From GCA-2683135 sp964507445 (GTDB lineage Bacteria; Planctomycetota; GCA-002687715), in NCBI GenBank assembly GCA_964507445.1, contig CAZDQF010000015.1:1-64000 (forward strand): a stretch of 64,000 nt of DNA, written 5' to 3'. The notes below the pieces were generated by a model. That model had not been told where the DNA came from and did not search any database. It saw only the letters and a list, made by a program, of their open reading frames with translations. The translations under genes and the position numbers were made by a program. This document shows, in pieces, positions 51,225-60,636 of the stretch (position 1 is the first letter of the stretch; each line of letters begins with the position of its first letter).

Positions 51225-53072
51225 TCAGGGACCATGATCCGCGGCGTCCGCCGCCCGCTGCGTCGGGATGGGCTGGTCCGCGGATTCCTCCAGGATGACC
51301 ACCCGAAAACGGGGGAGGGTCTTGCCGAAGTAGTCCACGGGCCCTTCCACGGGGCAGGCGGCGTAGCGGATTTCGTCCTCCAAGGCGCCTGAGCCGCGGG
51401 TGGTCTCCGCGTCGAAGACGTTGAATCGGGCGGCCGTGACAGGCATGGCCTCCGGGTGGCGCTCCCACGCTTCAAGGGCCTCCTGGATCTTCTCCGGCGG
51501 CAGCACCCGGGCGTCGAGGACCTCGGTGGCGTTGAGCACGTCGTGATGACGCAGCAGCTCTTCGAAGGGGGCGACGAGCGCGGGGTCCTGGCAGTAGCGC
51601 TCGAAAGTCACCTTGATGATCTCGGTGCCGCGGATGCGGTCCGCGTCCTCGGCCATGAACGCCTGGCAGAGCAGCCGGGACCGCACCTCGGGTCTGGTCT
51701 CCGGGCTGTCCACGAGTCCCCAGTGGACCTCCATGAAGGTGCGGCCCAGGTTCTCGAACCACTCAGAGGCCTTGCAACCCAGCAGCCCCACCAGCTGGGT
51801 GGCGAAGCCCGGGTGCAGATCGAACCACTTGCAGCCCGCCATGATGAGGCCGCCCGTGATCATGTCGTCCTCCGGAAACGTGGAGGAGTGGTAGACGATC
51901 CGATACTCACCCTCGTAGCGGATCCGGAACTCCTCCTTGCGACGCCAGTAGCCCGTCGCCGGGAGGACGGAGAAGGGGAACACCTGGATCGCCTCCGGCA
52001 CCATGTCGAAGGCGTAGTCGATGCTCCGTCGGAACCCCTCGATGGAATCACCGGGCAGCCCCAGGATCAGCTGCTGGGCGTTGGCTCGCAGTCCGTACTT
52101 CTCGAGCAGGGGGATCTTGCTGTCCAGGAACTTCCGATCCCACTTCCGATTCAGGTACTCGTAGGCGTCCTCGTTGATGGTCTGGATGCCGGCTTCGATG
52201 TACACCCCGGCGTCCCGCAAGAGCCCGCACAGCTCCTCGTCGAGGAAGTCCAGGTTCGGGAACATGGTGATGGACTGGTCCGGGGACTTGTGCTCGACGA
52301 TGAAGCGGAGCATCTCCTTCGCGAGGGATTTCTTGTAGCCGAACATGGAATCGAAGAACCAGATCTTCTTGATGTTCTTCTTGGCGAGGATGCGCCCCAT
52401 GTCGGAGAAGACCCGGTCGTGGCTGAACGCCCGCCGCGCGGTTCCGCCCCAGTAGCAGTAGGCGCACCCCATGTAGCAGCCGCGGAAGGTCTCCAGGGCG
52501 ATGTCCGGGATGTCGTCGATGATGGGGGCCAGCTCGGGGGAATCGAGGATCGACGGGATGTCGTCCAGGTCGTCGAGGAAGTCCACCTGCCCCGTGGTGT
52601 GGATGCCCTCGTCGTCCCGGTAGCTGATCCCGGGGATCTCCTGCAGGCTGCTCTCCCCGTCCAGCCAGTGGCGGAGGAGTCTGAGGAACGTCCGCTCGCC
52701 TTCATCTCGGACGATGACGCTGACCCCGTGGTGGACCTTGAGGAGCTCGCCCGCGTAGGACTCGTCCGACACATCGGGGCCGCCCCAGAGGACGCGTGCG
52801 CTCGGGTGTCGGTGACGCAGCCGTCGGGTGACCTCATACATGCGGTACCGGGACCACACGTAGACGGACAGGGCCACCACCTCCGGCTGGAAGTCGTCAG
52901 CGGCCTCCAGGACCCGCGCGATCCAGGTCTCCGCGTCATCGTCCGGATGGCCCGACACCGTGCGGAAGGTCACCGGGTCCCGGATCTCTTCATCCTGCAG
53001 GGCGTAGCCCTTGCAGTTGGTGAGCGCCAGGGAGATACGGGCAAAGTCGCAGTGAGCGGAGAGGATTCGCAT
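51225..53072 (-). CDS. B12-binding radical SAM enzyme
   Basis: A 615-residue protein. Residues about 1-150 resemble a cobalamin-binding domain (VVALSVYVWSRYRMYEV, RVLWGGPDVSDE; the D-x-H-x-x-G motif is not obvious). Radical SAM core from about 190: FRGCYMGCAYCYWGG contains C-x3-C-x2-C, then FDSMFGYKKSLAKEML, TMFPNLDFLDEEL, AGIQTINEDAYEYLNRKWD and LILGLPGDSIEGF. This is the MiaB/BchE-type subfamily of B12-radical SAM enzymes. Reaction unknown. The start lies 83 bases from the divergent kinase. Confidence 0.92.
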   Translation of the reverse strand: MRILSAHCDFARISLALTNCKGYALQDEEIRDPVTFRTVSGHPDDDAETWIARVLEAADDFQPEVVALSVYVWSRYRMYEVTRRLRHRHPSARVLWGGPDVSDESYAGELLKVHHGVSVIVRDEGERTFLRLLRHWLDGESSLQEIPGISYRDDEGIHTTGQVDFLDDLDDIPSILDSPELAPIIDDIPDIALETFRGCYMGCAYCYWGGTARRAFSHDRVFSDMGRILAKKNIKKIWFFDSMFGYKKSLAKEMLRFIVEHKSPDQSITMFPNLDFLDEELCGLLRDAGVYIEAGIQTINEDAYEYLNRKWDRKFLDSKIPLLEKYGLRANAQQLILGLPGDSIEGFRRSIDYAFDMVPEAIQVFPFSVLPATGYWRRKEEFRIRYEGEYRIVYHSSTFPEDDMITGGLIMAGCKWFDLHPGFATQLVGLLGCKASEWFENLGRTFMEVHWGLVDSPETRPEVRSRLLCQAFMAEDADRIRGTEIIKVTFERYCQDPALVAPFEELLRHHDVLNATEVLDARVLPPEKIQEALEAWERHPEAMPVTAARFNVFDAETTRGSGALEDEIRYAACPVEGPVDYFGKTLPRFRVVILEESADQPIPTQRAADAADHGP

Positions 53073-53155
53073 CGGAATATGGTTTGACGAGGACTATGAT
53101 CCCCTAGAGGCCGCGGCGCATCAATTCCCCGCGCCGTTTGTGGCCTTGGATACGG

Positions 53156-56100
53156 ATGTCACAGCGGTTTCCAACAATCGAAGGACTGCGGTTGGTCCGT
53201 GAGGTCGGCCGTGGAGGCATGGGGGCCGTCTGGGAGGCGGTCCGTGAGTCCGACGGCGCTCGGGTGGCGGTGAAGCTCCTTCATGGGGATCGGCAGCGCT
53301 CCGAGAGAGCCCTGGAGCGTTTCCGACGGGAGGCGCACGCGCTCGGGCGGCTGGATCATCCGGCCATCGTCCCGGTCCTGGAGGCCCGGTTCGATCACGA
53401 GCCGCCGTACATGGTGATGCCCTACGTGGAGGGGCGTCCCCTGTGGGACCTGGTCCGCGGGGTCGCTGCGGCGGAACCCGAGTCGATGGACTACTGCGTG
53501 TCAACGTTGCCGGAGCTGGATGGGGCGCGGGACGTCGGACCGAGCGCCGCTCCATGGGTCCGGGCCGTGACCCGGATCGGGCGCGACCTGGCGGAGGCCC
53601 TGGCCGTGGCGCACGCGCGGGCCGTCGTTCATCGCGACCTGAAACCGGGCAACGTGCTGTTGGGCCCTGACGGCCGCGTCCACCTGCTGGACTTCGGACT
53701 GGTGGCGGATGAGACCGCTGCCACCGTGGCCCTCACCCTCTCCAGTGAACGACTGGGGACACCGCTCTACATGAGCCCGGAGCAGGTCGTGGGAGCTCCC
53801 TCTGCGGATCACCGCGTCGACATCTACTCCCTGGGCATCACCCTCATCGAGGCCCTCACCCTGCAGGCTCCCTTCGCGACCCGGGATCTGGCGGGCCTCT
53901 ACCGTTCGGTGGTGGAGGACGATCCGTTGCGGGTCGCCCGTCAGTGTCCGGCCCTAGGCGACGGACTGATGAGCGTGCTGGAGGCGGCGGTCCGCAAGGA
54001 CCCGAGAGATCGTTACCAGGACGCGGGCGCCTTCGCTCGTGACCTGGAGCGTGTCCTCGTCGGGCGCGAACCCGACCCGCCGGTGGTCCCCCTCCGACGT
54101 CGTGTGGTGCGATTCGCGGGGCGGCATGTGCGGTCAGCCGGGATCCTCGGGACCCTGCTCCTCCTCTCCATGTGGATCTCCACGGCGCTGGGCCGTCCCG
54201 GACGACCTGACGACACCGCGCGCATGCTCGCCCTGGCTGACGACGCGGCGCGAGGCGGCGGGCTCCGGCTGGCGGCGGATTACTACAACGACGTCGTGGC
54301 CAGGAGTCCGGGGGATGAGCGGGCGGTCACCGGGCTCCGGTCCGTCGCGCGCCAGCTGGGTCGCCGGGCCGACCGGCGGGAGGCCGGGTTTCGCTACGAG
54401 GAGGCGGCCCAGGACCTGGAGGTGCTGCGCTCCCTCGACCCGGAGGGGGTGGACCCGGCCCGGCTCAGCCGCTTGCGCAGCGGCGCCTTCGGGACCCTGG
54501 AGGTTGCCGCTCGGACCATCCTGTCACCGACGGCGCCCCTGGGAGACAGGTTGCGGGTGGTGGAGCAACTACAGGAGCGGAGCGCGGAGTTCGCGGTCCC
54601 ACCGGGAGAGCGTGAACGACTTCTGGTGCGTTTGCTCGAGCTGCCCGAGCTGCACCCCGGTCTGGCGGCGGCGCTCATGGAGTTGGTGTCGCGCTTCCGT
54701 GTGTCAGGGGCGGAGCCGGCCCTGACGCGTCTGATGAACGACGCGGGCGTGGCCGACGCGCTGCGGACGCAGGCGGCGGTGACCTTGGCGGCTTTGGAAG
54801 TGGAGGCCGGGAGGCGGTTCCTGCGGACCGTCGCGCAGGGGGACGGACCCGCTTCGGTGGACGCGTTCCGGCGACTCTGCGAGGTGGCCCACGAAGACTC
54901 CGTGCCCCTCTTCCTGGATGTCCTGGAGGAGGAAGACCGGTCCTTGTGGAGGCCCGCCCTCATGGGGCTGTCCCGCGCACCCCTGGGCAGCCTGGGGGGC
55001 ACCGTCAGCGGCCGGGTCGGTGACGTCCTGGCCCGCGTGTTGCCGCGGGTGAACGATCTGGAGGCTGGGCTCGACGGCGTCACCGCCGCGGGCAGGCTCC
55101 CCGGCGAACAGGGGATCTCCTTGCTGGTGCGGTTGATGAAGGATGGGTCCCAGTCGGACCAGGTCCGTAGCGCGGCGGCACAGGAGCTGGGGGAGCGAGG
55201 CGGTCCCACGGCGAGGGCGGCGCTCCTCGACGTCCTGGGGGCGGATCGTTCCCGGCAGGTCCGCGGCGCGGCGGCGCTGGCGCTGCGTCCCCAGACCCCT
55301 CCAGCGGTGGCGGAGTTGTTGCGGGTCGCCCAGGGAGATCCCGACGAGGACGTCAGAGCCAGGGCGTTCATCGCCCTCGGGCGCGGTCGCACCCTCGAGG
55401 CGTTGGAGCCGGCGCTCAAGGCGCTGCGATCCTCTCCGGATGTCCGGGCGCGCGTCGGCGCGATCCTGTCCCTGGGGTTGCTGCGTCAGCCCGACTCCGA
55501 AGCGGTCAAGCTGCTGACCGAAATGCTGCGTCCGGGTCGTCATCCCCATGAACGACTGAGCGCCGCCTGGGCCCTGGGCCGCTTGCGGGAGCCTCGCGTG
55601 CTCCCCGCCCTGGTGACCGTGTTGAAGCAGGAGTCGCTGCGGGTCGATCCGCGGGAGCGCGCCACCGCGGCGTTGGCCGGGGCGGGCTCCGGTCTGGCGG
55701 CGTTGCTCGGTCAACTTGGTGATGACGTGGGCGCCATGATGGGGCTGCTTCCGGGGATGTTCAGCGGCGGCGCCACGGCGGCGGAGCCCGCCGCCGCCGT
55801 CGCCTTCGCCATCGCCGAGCTGGTGGCCGGGGCGGATGAACGAGCGCGGGGATCACAGACGGAGCGGGCCATGGACGCGCTCCTTGATGCCGCTCGCGGC
55901 GCCCGTCGACAGTGGCTGCGGGTCGCTGCGGTGACCGCCCTCGGTCGGGTGCCCGGCTACGGTGCCCGGTCCTTGCCTGTGTTGCGAGAGCTGCGCCAGA
56001 CCGCCAGCGGTCGGCGCTCTCGCCGGGCCCTGGCCCTCGCGTTGACCCGGCTCGGTGACCGGGAAGCCGGGGAGGAGTGGTTGCTCGAGCGGCCGCAGGA

Positions 56101-56272
56101 TGGAGAGGACGCCCTGACCAGGTCACTGATCCTGCTCCGTCTCGGCCGTCAGTCCGAGGCGCGCGCGCCGTTCCTGGCGGCGGTCCGCCTGGGCATCGTG
56201 GATCAGCGGCGCCTCGCCATGGAGCCGGAGTTCCGCGTGCTGGCGCAACTCGCTGACGTCCTGGGCCTCTGA
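53156..56272 (+). CDS. Ser/Thr kinase with HEAT-repeat C-terminus
   Basis: A 1038-residue protein, ATG chosen at 53156 (a TTG at 53138 would add six residues). Kinase from residue about 12: EVGRGGMGAVWEAVRES, VAVKLLHGD, VVHRDLKPGNVLL (RD type), LLDFGLVAD, LGTPLYMSPEQV. One likely TM near 335 (SAGILGTLLLLSMWISTAL). C-terminal about 600 residues are HEAT-like (RGAAALALRPQTPPAVAELL, ARAFIALGRGRTLEALEPAL, RLSAAWALGRLREP). HEAT instead of TPR is unusual. The next gene starts 12 bases later. Confidence 0.94.
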   Translation: MSQRFPTIEGLRLVREVGRGGMGAVWEAVRESDGARVAVKLLHGDRQRSERALERFRREAHALGRLDHPAIVPVLEARFDHEPPYMVMPYVEGRPLWDLVRGVAAAEPESMDYCVSTLPELDGARDVGPSAAPWVRAVTRIGRDLAEALAVAHARAVVHRDLKPGNVLLGPDGRVHLLDFGLVADETAATVALTLSSERLGTPLYMSPEQVVGAPSADHRVDIYSLGITLIEALTLQAPFATRDLAGLYRSVVEDDPLRVARQCPALGDGLMSVLEAAVRKDPRDRYQDAGAFARDLERVLVGREPDPPVVPLRRRVVRFAGRHVRSAGILGTLLLLSMWISTALGRPGRPDDTARMLALADDAARGGGLRLAADYYNDVVARSPGDERAVTGLRSVARQLGRRADRREAGFRYEEAAQDLEVLRSLDPEGVDPARLSRLRSGAFGTLEVAARTILSPTAPLGDRLRVVEQLQERSAEFAVPPGERERLLVRLLELPELHPGLAAALMELVSRFRVSGAEPALTRLMNDAGVADALRTQAAVTLAALEVEAGRRFLRTVAQGDGPASVDAFRRLCEVAHEDSVPLFLDVLEEEDRSLWRPALMGLSRAPLGSLGGTVSGRVGDVLARVLPRVNDLEAGLDGVTAAGRLPGEQGISLLVRLMKDGSQSDQVRSAAAQELGERGGPTARAALLDVLGADRSRQVRGAAALALRPQTPPAVAELLRVAQGDPDEDVRARAFIALGRGRTLEALEPALKALRSSPDVRARVGAILSLGLLRQPDSEAVKLLTEMLRPGRHPHERLSAAWALGRLREPRVLPALVTVLKQESLRVDPRERATAALAGAGSGLAALLGQLGDDVGAMMGLLPGMFSGGATAAEPAAAVAFAIAELVAGADERARGSQTERAMDALLDAARGARRQWLRVAAVTALGRVPGYGARSLPVLRELRQTASGRRSRRALALALTRLGDREAGEEWLLERPQDGEDALTRSLILLRLGRQSEARAPFLAAVRLGIVDQRRLAMEPEFRVLAQLADVLGL

Positions 56273-56284
56273 TAGGTTGCGGCC

Positions 56285-57307
56285 ATGGCGCGCGTGGATC
56301 TGACAGAGCTGGTCTCCCTGGACCCCACCATCGCCCTCGACGTCCGCTATGCCCGCGCGGACAACTTCCTGGGCAGGCCCGTCTATCCCGAGGCGCGCGC
56401 CTTCCTGCAGCGTCCGGCGGCCGAGGCCCTCGTCAGGGTGCACCAGGGGCTGGCATCGGACGGGCTCGGGCTGTTGGTCTTCGACGGCTATCGACCCTGG
56501 TCCGTGACCAAGGTGTTCTGGGACGAGACCCCGGAGGCGGAGCGGATCTTCGTGGCCGATCCGGAGGAGGGGTCCCGGCACAACCGCGGCTGCGCGGTGG
56601 ACCTGAGCCTGTTCGATCGGCGGACCGGAGCGCCGTTGCCCATGCCCTCCGATTTCGACGAGTTCACGGAGCGCGCCTACGCGGACTGGACCGGTGGCGC
56701 GCCCCAGGAGCTGGCCAACCGTGCGCGGTTGAGAGCGGCCATGGAGGCCGAGGGCTTCACCGTGTTCGAGTACGAGTGGTGGCACTTCGACCACGCGTCG
56801 TGGAGCGACTATCCGGTGCTGGACCTGTCCTTCCAGGAGATCGACGACCGTAGCCAGCAGGTCCGCGGCGCCATGGGGATCCTGGAGGAGGATGGTCGCA
56901 CCCTGCTGGTCTCCAACGAGCGCGACCTGGGGAGCGGGCCGGTGCTCTGCTGGGATCTCCCGGGTGGGACCGTACGACGCGGTGAGTCGGCGGAGCAGGC
57001 TTGCGTCCGTGAGTTCGCGGAGGAGACCGGCTTGGCGATTCGGGTGAAGGAGCTGGCGTTTGTCGTGGAGCGGTTCGGGTTCCTCGGCGCCGCCCCTGAT
57101 CGACGCACGGTCTACTTCTTCTTCGTGGTCGAACGGGAGCGGGGCCCGGATCAGGAGCCGCGCCCGGTGGACCCGGATATCCAGGAGGCGGCGTTCCACG
57201 CCGACGAGGAGGTCGGGGCGCTCTGCGGCGAACGCTACCACCAGGAGTTCCTGGCCTGGCGACGCGACCGGTCGGTCCGATATTTCGTCCACCGAGAGAG
57301 CCGCTGA
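56285..57307 (+). CDS. VanX/DdpX-type dipeptidase fused to Nudix domain
   Basis: A 340-residue cytoplasmic fusion (no signal). Residues 1-185 resemble D-Ala-D-Ala dipeptidase: FDGYRPW (67-72), S97-x-H99-x-x-G102-x-A104-x-D106, and E164-x-W166-H167 (zinc ligands and catalytic Glu). Residues 195-340 are a Nudix hydrolase with a perfect box G228-x5-E234-x7-REF-x-EE-x-GL (ending 250). The first part would hydrolyse D-Ala-D-Ala, the second a nucleoside diphosphate. Both catalytic sets are complete. The start is 12 bases after the HEAT kinase stop, suggesting co-transcription. Confidence 0.92.
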   Translation: MARVDLTELVSLDPTIALDVRYARADNFLGRPVYPEARAFLQRPAAEALVRVHQGLASDGLGLLVFDGYRPWSVTKVFWDETPEAERIFVADPEEGSRHNRGCAVDLSLFDRRTGAPLPMPSDFDEFTERAYADWTGGAPQELANRARLRAAMEAEGFTVFEYEWWHFDHASWSDYPVLDLSFQEIDDRSQQVRGAMGILEEDGRTLLVSNERDLGSGPVLCWDLPGGTVRRGESAEQACVREFAEETGLAIRVKELAFVVERFGFLGAAPDRRTVYFFFVVERERGPDQEPRPVDPDIQEAAFHADEEVGALCGERYHQEFLAWRRDRSVRYFVHRESR

Positions 57308-57456
57308 CGGCCGCGAGCCGACGGCCGCCGCCTCCGACCCCGCTGCGTTTTTTCACAAACCGGGGAAATCTGCGCCACACGCGGGGCTCGCCGCCGCGGT
57401 AGGGGTGTCGCGCCACTCGGTGTGACTCGCATCTCTCGCAATGAAGGAGCCCTGCT

Positions 57457-58218
57457 ATGACACGTATCTCCCTATCCTTGATGTTGTTTGCGTTCGCTGC
57501 TCCTGTCGTGATCGGCCAGCCCGTCGGACCCCCTCGGATCGAGGTCGTGGAATGGCGCGCCAATCAGACGACGCCTGTCAACTTCGATGTCATCGGCAAA
57601 CGAGTCCGGACATCGAGCGTTACCGGGTCTGTCCGGGTGCAGCTGTTCAGAGAGGGGAACCCTCCGATCCTCATCACCAGCGGCCTCGCCGAGAAGCGTC
57701 GGCTCGGGAGCCAGGTCTGGGAGGACACGTTCCGGCTCCGCACGAGCATCAACCAACTCCCCGTGGGGTCCCGATGCTACGTGGTGATCGACGGTCAGGA
57801 GAGCGGGCGTGTCACCATCAGCGCCTGCGGTACCCGCCGCAAGGGGCTCGGTTTCGCCCCACCGGGCGCCATGGCGCCGGAGCTCTACGCGTCGGCGTCC
57901 GCCGTGTCAGGTCAGGTCCTGCCCCTGCAGACCACCGGCAGCGACTACGTCGCCATGCCCGGTGACCTGTATGCCAGCCTGCCCACGGAACAGACCAGCT
58001 TCCTCGCCACCGGTGCGTCCGTGTACCTGGACCTGACCTCGGCGTTCGTGGTCTCGTCGTTCATGACGGACGTCAACGGTGCGATGCAGCTGCCGATTCA
58101 GGTGCCCCCGAGCCTGCCTCAGGGATTGACGGTCACCGTGCAGGCCATCGTCTTCGACCCGGTGGCGCCGCTGCTGTTCCACGCCACCACCAACGGGCTG
58201 GACGTGACCATCCTCTGA
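57457..58218 (+). CDS. Secreted beta-sandwich protein
   Basis: A 253-residue exported protein (signal ISLSLMLFAFAAPVVIGQ). AAGGAG stands about 9 bases before ATG at 57457. The C-terminal about 110 residues (SSFMTDVNGAMQLPIQVPP, LPQGLTVTVQAIVFDPVAP) carry a pattern (D-x-x-G-x-x-x-x-x-V-P, then Q-A-x-x-F-D-P) that recurs in secreted planctomycete proteins and partly in the tails at 35081 and 63023. No catalytic residues visible. Confidence 0.8.
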   Translation: MTRISLSLMLFAFAAPVVIGQPVGPPRIEVVEWRANQTTPVNFDVIGKRVRTSSVTGSVRVQLFREGNPPILITSGLAEKRRLGSQVWEDTFRLRTSINQLPVGSRCYVVIDGQESGRVTISACGTRRKGLGFAPPGAMAPELYASASAVSGQVLPLQTTGSDYVAMPGDLYASLPTEQTSFLATGASVYLDLTSAFVVSSFMTDVNGAMQLPIQVPPSLPQGLTVTVQAIVFDPVAPLLFHATTNGLDVTIL

Positions 58219-58234
58219 CACCGCAGGGAGGAGC

Positions 58235-58269
58235 GGGAGGTCGGGACCGTGACGCGGTCACTTCCTCCC
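58235..58269 (+). terminator. Long imperfect hairpin after 57457 gene
   Basis: GGGAGG (58235-58240) pairs with CCTCCC (58264-58269), enclosing GTGAC-GCG-GTCAC (58249-58261). No T-run, so a weak terminator or 3' structure. Confidence 0.35.
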
Positions 58270-58421
58270 AGCCCCCGCTTGAGGCCCGGGACCCCTCCCA
58301 TCACAATGGCCGCCATGTGGACCATGGTCGAGCGGGCGGAGTCGCGGGCGGGAGGTCGTCCGGGGGACCCGGTCGCCCGGACGGGTCCCGACGGGTTCGC
58401 TGCGGGTGAGGGCCCCTGAGC

Positions 58422-59129
58422 ATGGCCAAGGGGATGAGATCCACCGATTGGCGCTGCGCCCTGGCGTTGCTCTACACCGCGGCGCTGCTCACCACCATGG
58501 AGTACTGGTGGCTGCCGAGCCGGGTGCAGGCGCGGCTCACTCCGGGGCCCTTCGGCGGCGGCCCCATCTCACTGGAGGCGGGGCTCAGCTGGGCGGTGGC
58601 GTGCATCGTCGGGTTCCTGGTCATCCCGCTGCTCATCACCATCCTGCTCCATCGAGAGCGGCCCGCCTCCATCGGCTTCTCCCTCAAGGGGTTCCACAAG
58701 CACGTCTGGATCTACCTGGCGCTCTACGGCGGCATGCTGCCCCTGATCCTCATGGCGTCGGAGCGGGCGGGCTTCCAGCACACCTATCCGTTCGTCCGTG
58801 AGGCCACGAGCAACCTGGACACCTTCGTGCGCTGGGAGCTCGGCTACCTGGCCCAGTTCATCGCCCTCGAGGCGTTCTTCCGTGGCTACCTGTTGTTCAC
58901 CCTGGAGAAGCGCATGGGGTGGAACGCCATCTTCGTCATGGCGGTCCCGTACTGCATGATCCACTTCCACAAGCCGCCCCTGGAGTGCTTCGGGGCCATC
59001 GCGGCGGGCGTGATCCTCGGGGCCATGGCCCTGCGGTTCCGGTCGTGGGCCGGCGGGGCGCTGCTGCACGGACTGGTGGCGTTCACCATGGACTACCTGG
59101 CGGGCCAGCGGGCCGGCCTGTTCTCCTGA
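58422..59129 (+). CDS. CPBP-type membrane protease homologue
   Basis: A 235-residue protein with six or more TM segments. CPBP (ABI) motifs: ALEAFFRGYLLF (E-x-x-x-R with the first Glu of E-E-x-x-x-R replaced by Leu), IHFHKPPLECFGAI (His), and LLHGLVAFTMDYL (His, Asn/Asp). These are glutamic intramembrane proteases related to Rce1. The altered first Glu leaves activity uncertain. Convergent with the zincin-cyclophilin gene. Confidence 0.85.
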   Translation: MAKGMRSTDWRCALALLYTAALLTTMEYWWLPSRVQARLTPGPFGGGPISLEAGLSWAVACIVGFLVIPLLITILLHRERPASIGFSLKGFHKHVWIYLALYGGMLPLILMASERAGFQHTYPFVREATSNLDTFVRWELGYLAQFIALEAFFRGYLLFTLEKRMGWNAIFVMAVPYCMIHFHKPPLECFGAIAAGVILGAMALRFRSWAGGALLHGLVAFTMDYLAGQRAGLFS

Positions 59130-59132
59130 CGC

Positions 59133-59152
59133 GGTTCGGTTCGGTTCAGTTC
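59133..59152. repeat. Pentanucleotide repeat between convergent genes
   Basis: GGTTC is repeated three times, then once as AGTTC. It lies between the convergent stop codons and overlaps the end of the minus-strand gene (codons R-L-N and stop). Confidence 0.75.
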
Positions 59153-60504
59153 AGCCGCACCGCTCGCTGGATGCGCATGGGCGGCTTCAGCTGTTGTCCC
59201 TCAGCAGGCATCTGGTGGATTTTCCGCACCAGGTCCATGCCCTCGATGACCCGACCGAACGCCGCGAACCCCTGGCCGTCCGGGTTGCGTTTGCCGGCGA
59301 AGTCCAGCTCCGGCTGGTCTCCGATGCAGATGAAGAAGTGATGCGTGCCGGTGTCCGGACCCGCCCGTGCCATGGAGATGACGCCGTCCAGATGCCGGAT
59401 GCCGGTGGCGCTGGTGCGCTCGAGCTTGATGGGAGGGAGGAAGTCCTTCGATCGGGCGCTTGGCGCGCACCCCTGGATCACGGCGATCTTGATCTCGTTG
59501 TCCGGTTGGTTGTCGGCGCGGACGGTGCGGAAGAACTCGCCGTCGGAGTACAGGCCCTGATGGACGTAGTGGAGGAAGTTGGCGGTGCTCACCGGTGCGT
59601 TCTCGTTGTCCAGCTCCAGGACGATCTTGCCCTTCTCCGTGTCGACCTGAACCCGAGGTCGTTCCGGAATGGGCTCCTCGCGCCAGCGGAACCGTGGCAG
59701 GTTCTTCAGGTCCAGGGTCTTCAGGTGGGCGCGACCCTCTGGGGTCCTCCGGGCGGGCTTCAGGTACCGCCAGCTGCGATCACCGAACACCTCTTCGCAC
59801 AGTGCCGCCAGGGGCGGGTCGTACTCGCGGAGCTCCTTGCGCGTGTTCACGTGGTTGTGCAGGGCGTCGTTCTGCCGGTTGTCGTCGAACCAGTTCTGCA
59901 CCGCCTCGGCCCAGTACTCCCCGCGGTTGGTCGCGGCGTAGGTGCCCTCCCACAGCCCCTTCTCCAGCGCCGATTCGTAGGCGCGCTTGAGCCGCTCATC
60001 GAAGGTCTTGTCCGTGACCTTGAGCCCGGACCCGTGGATGATGTGGGCGAACTCGTGGATCAGGATGTTCTCGTTGAAGTAGGGGTCGCCTGGGAAGCAA
60101 AGGAGGTTCTCTTCAGCGCAGCTCACCGGCGAACCGCCGAGTCCGCGGGCGCGGCGATCCCAGAACACCCGGGGCGTCATGCGCCGCTGCTCCGGCACGT
60201 CCGTGGTGTACTCGTCGTGGGCCATCACCACCAGGTGCACCCGGTCACCGGTCATGGCCTTGAGCAGATCCTCGCGCCCCTCGAGCATCCTCTCGATGAT
60301 CCAGGCGGCCTCCAGCATGGCGTGATCCGAGACCCGCCTGGAGCCGAGGATCGGGAAGCCGGAGACGGCGACGTGCTTCGCGTAGAACGGGTCCAGGTCC
60401 CGTGCGCTACGCAGTGAATCCGGCACCGGGCCCACCTGCGCCGCGCAGGTCGGTCCCGTGAACGTGGAGAGCGCGACGGCCATGAGGGTGGCGAGGATCT
60501 TCAT
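59146..60504 (-). CDS. Zincin-like metallopeptidase fused to cyclophilin
   Basis: A 452-residue exported protein (signal ILATLMAVALSTFTGPTC, start ATG at 60504). Residues about 30-270 contain NILIHEFAHIIHGSG, an HExxH at 150-154, and downstream GEYWAEAVQNWFD with a possible third ligand Glu. Residues about 290-452 are a cyclophilin peptidyl-prolyl isomerase: VLELDNENAPVSTANFLHYV, YSDGEFFRTV, GIRHLDGVISMARAGPDTGT, HHFFICIGDQPELDFAGKRN, FGRVIEGMDLVRKI. The combination suggests a periplasmic folding/quality-control protein. Confidence 0.88.
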   Translation of the reverse strand: MKILATLMAVALSTFTGPTCAAQVGPVPDSLRSARDLDPFYAKHVAVSGFPILGSRRVSDHAMLEAAWIIERMLEGREDLLKAMTGDRVHLVVMAHDEYTTDVPEQRRMTPRVFWDRRARGLGGSPVSCAEENLLCFPGDPYFNENILIHEFAHIIHGSGLKVTDKTFDERLKRAYESALEKGLWEGTYAATNRGEYWAEAVQNWFDDNRQNDALHNHVNTRKELREYDPPLAALCEEVFGDRSWRYLKPARRTPEGRAHLKTLDLKNLPRFRWREEPIPERPRVQVDTEKGKIVLELDNENAPVSTANFLHYVHQGLYSDGEFFRTVRADNQPDNEIKIAVIQGCAPSARSKDFLPPIKLERTSATGIRHLDGVISMARAGPDTGTHHFFICIGDQPELDFAGKRNPDGQGFAAFGRVIEGMDLVRKIHQMPAEGQQLKPPMRIQRAVRLN

Positions 60505-60636
60505 GGCCACATCCTACGGGGCCGCTGCCCGGTGGGGTTTTTTGCGGGACGGGCGCCGTGATTTCCCGGACGACCGGAGCAGCCGGCGGTCAGCCCTTGT
60601 ACCGCCGTCGAGAGGCCCCCCGAGAGGAGGACGCCC

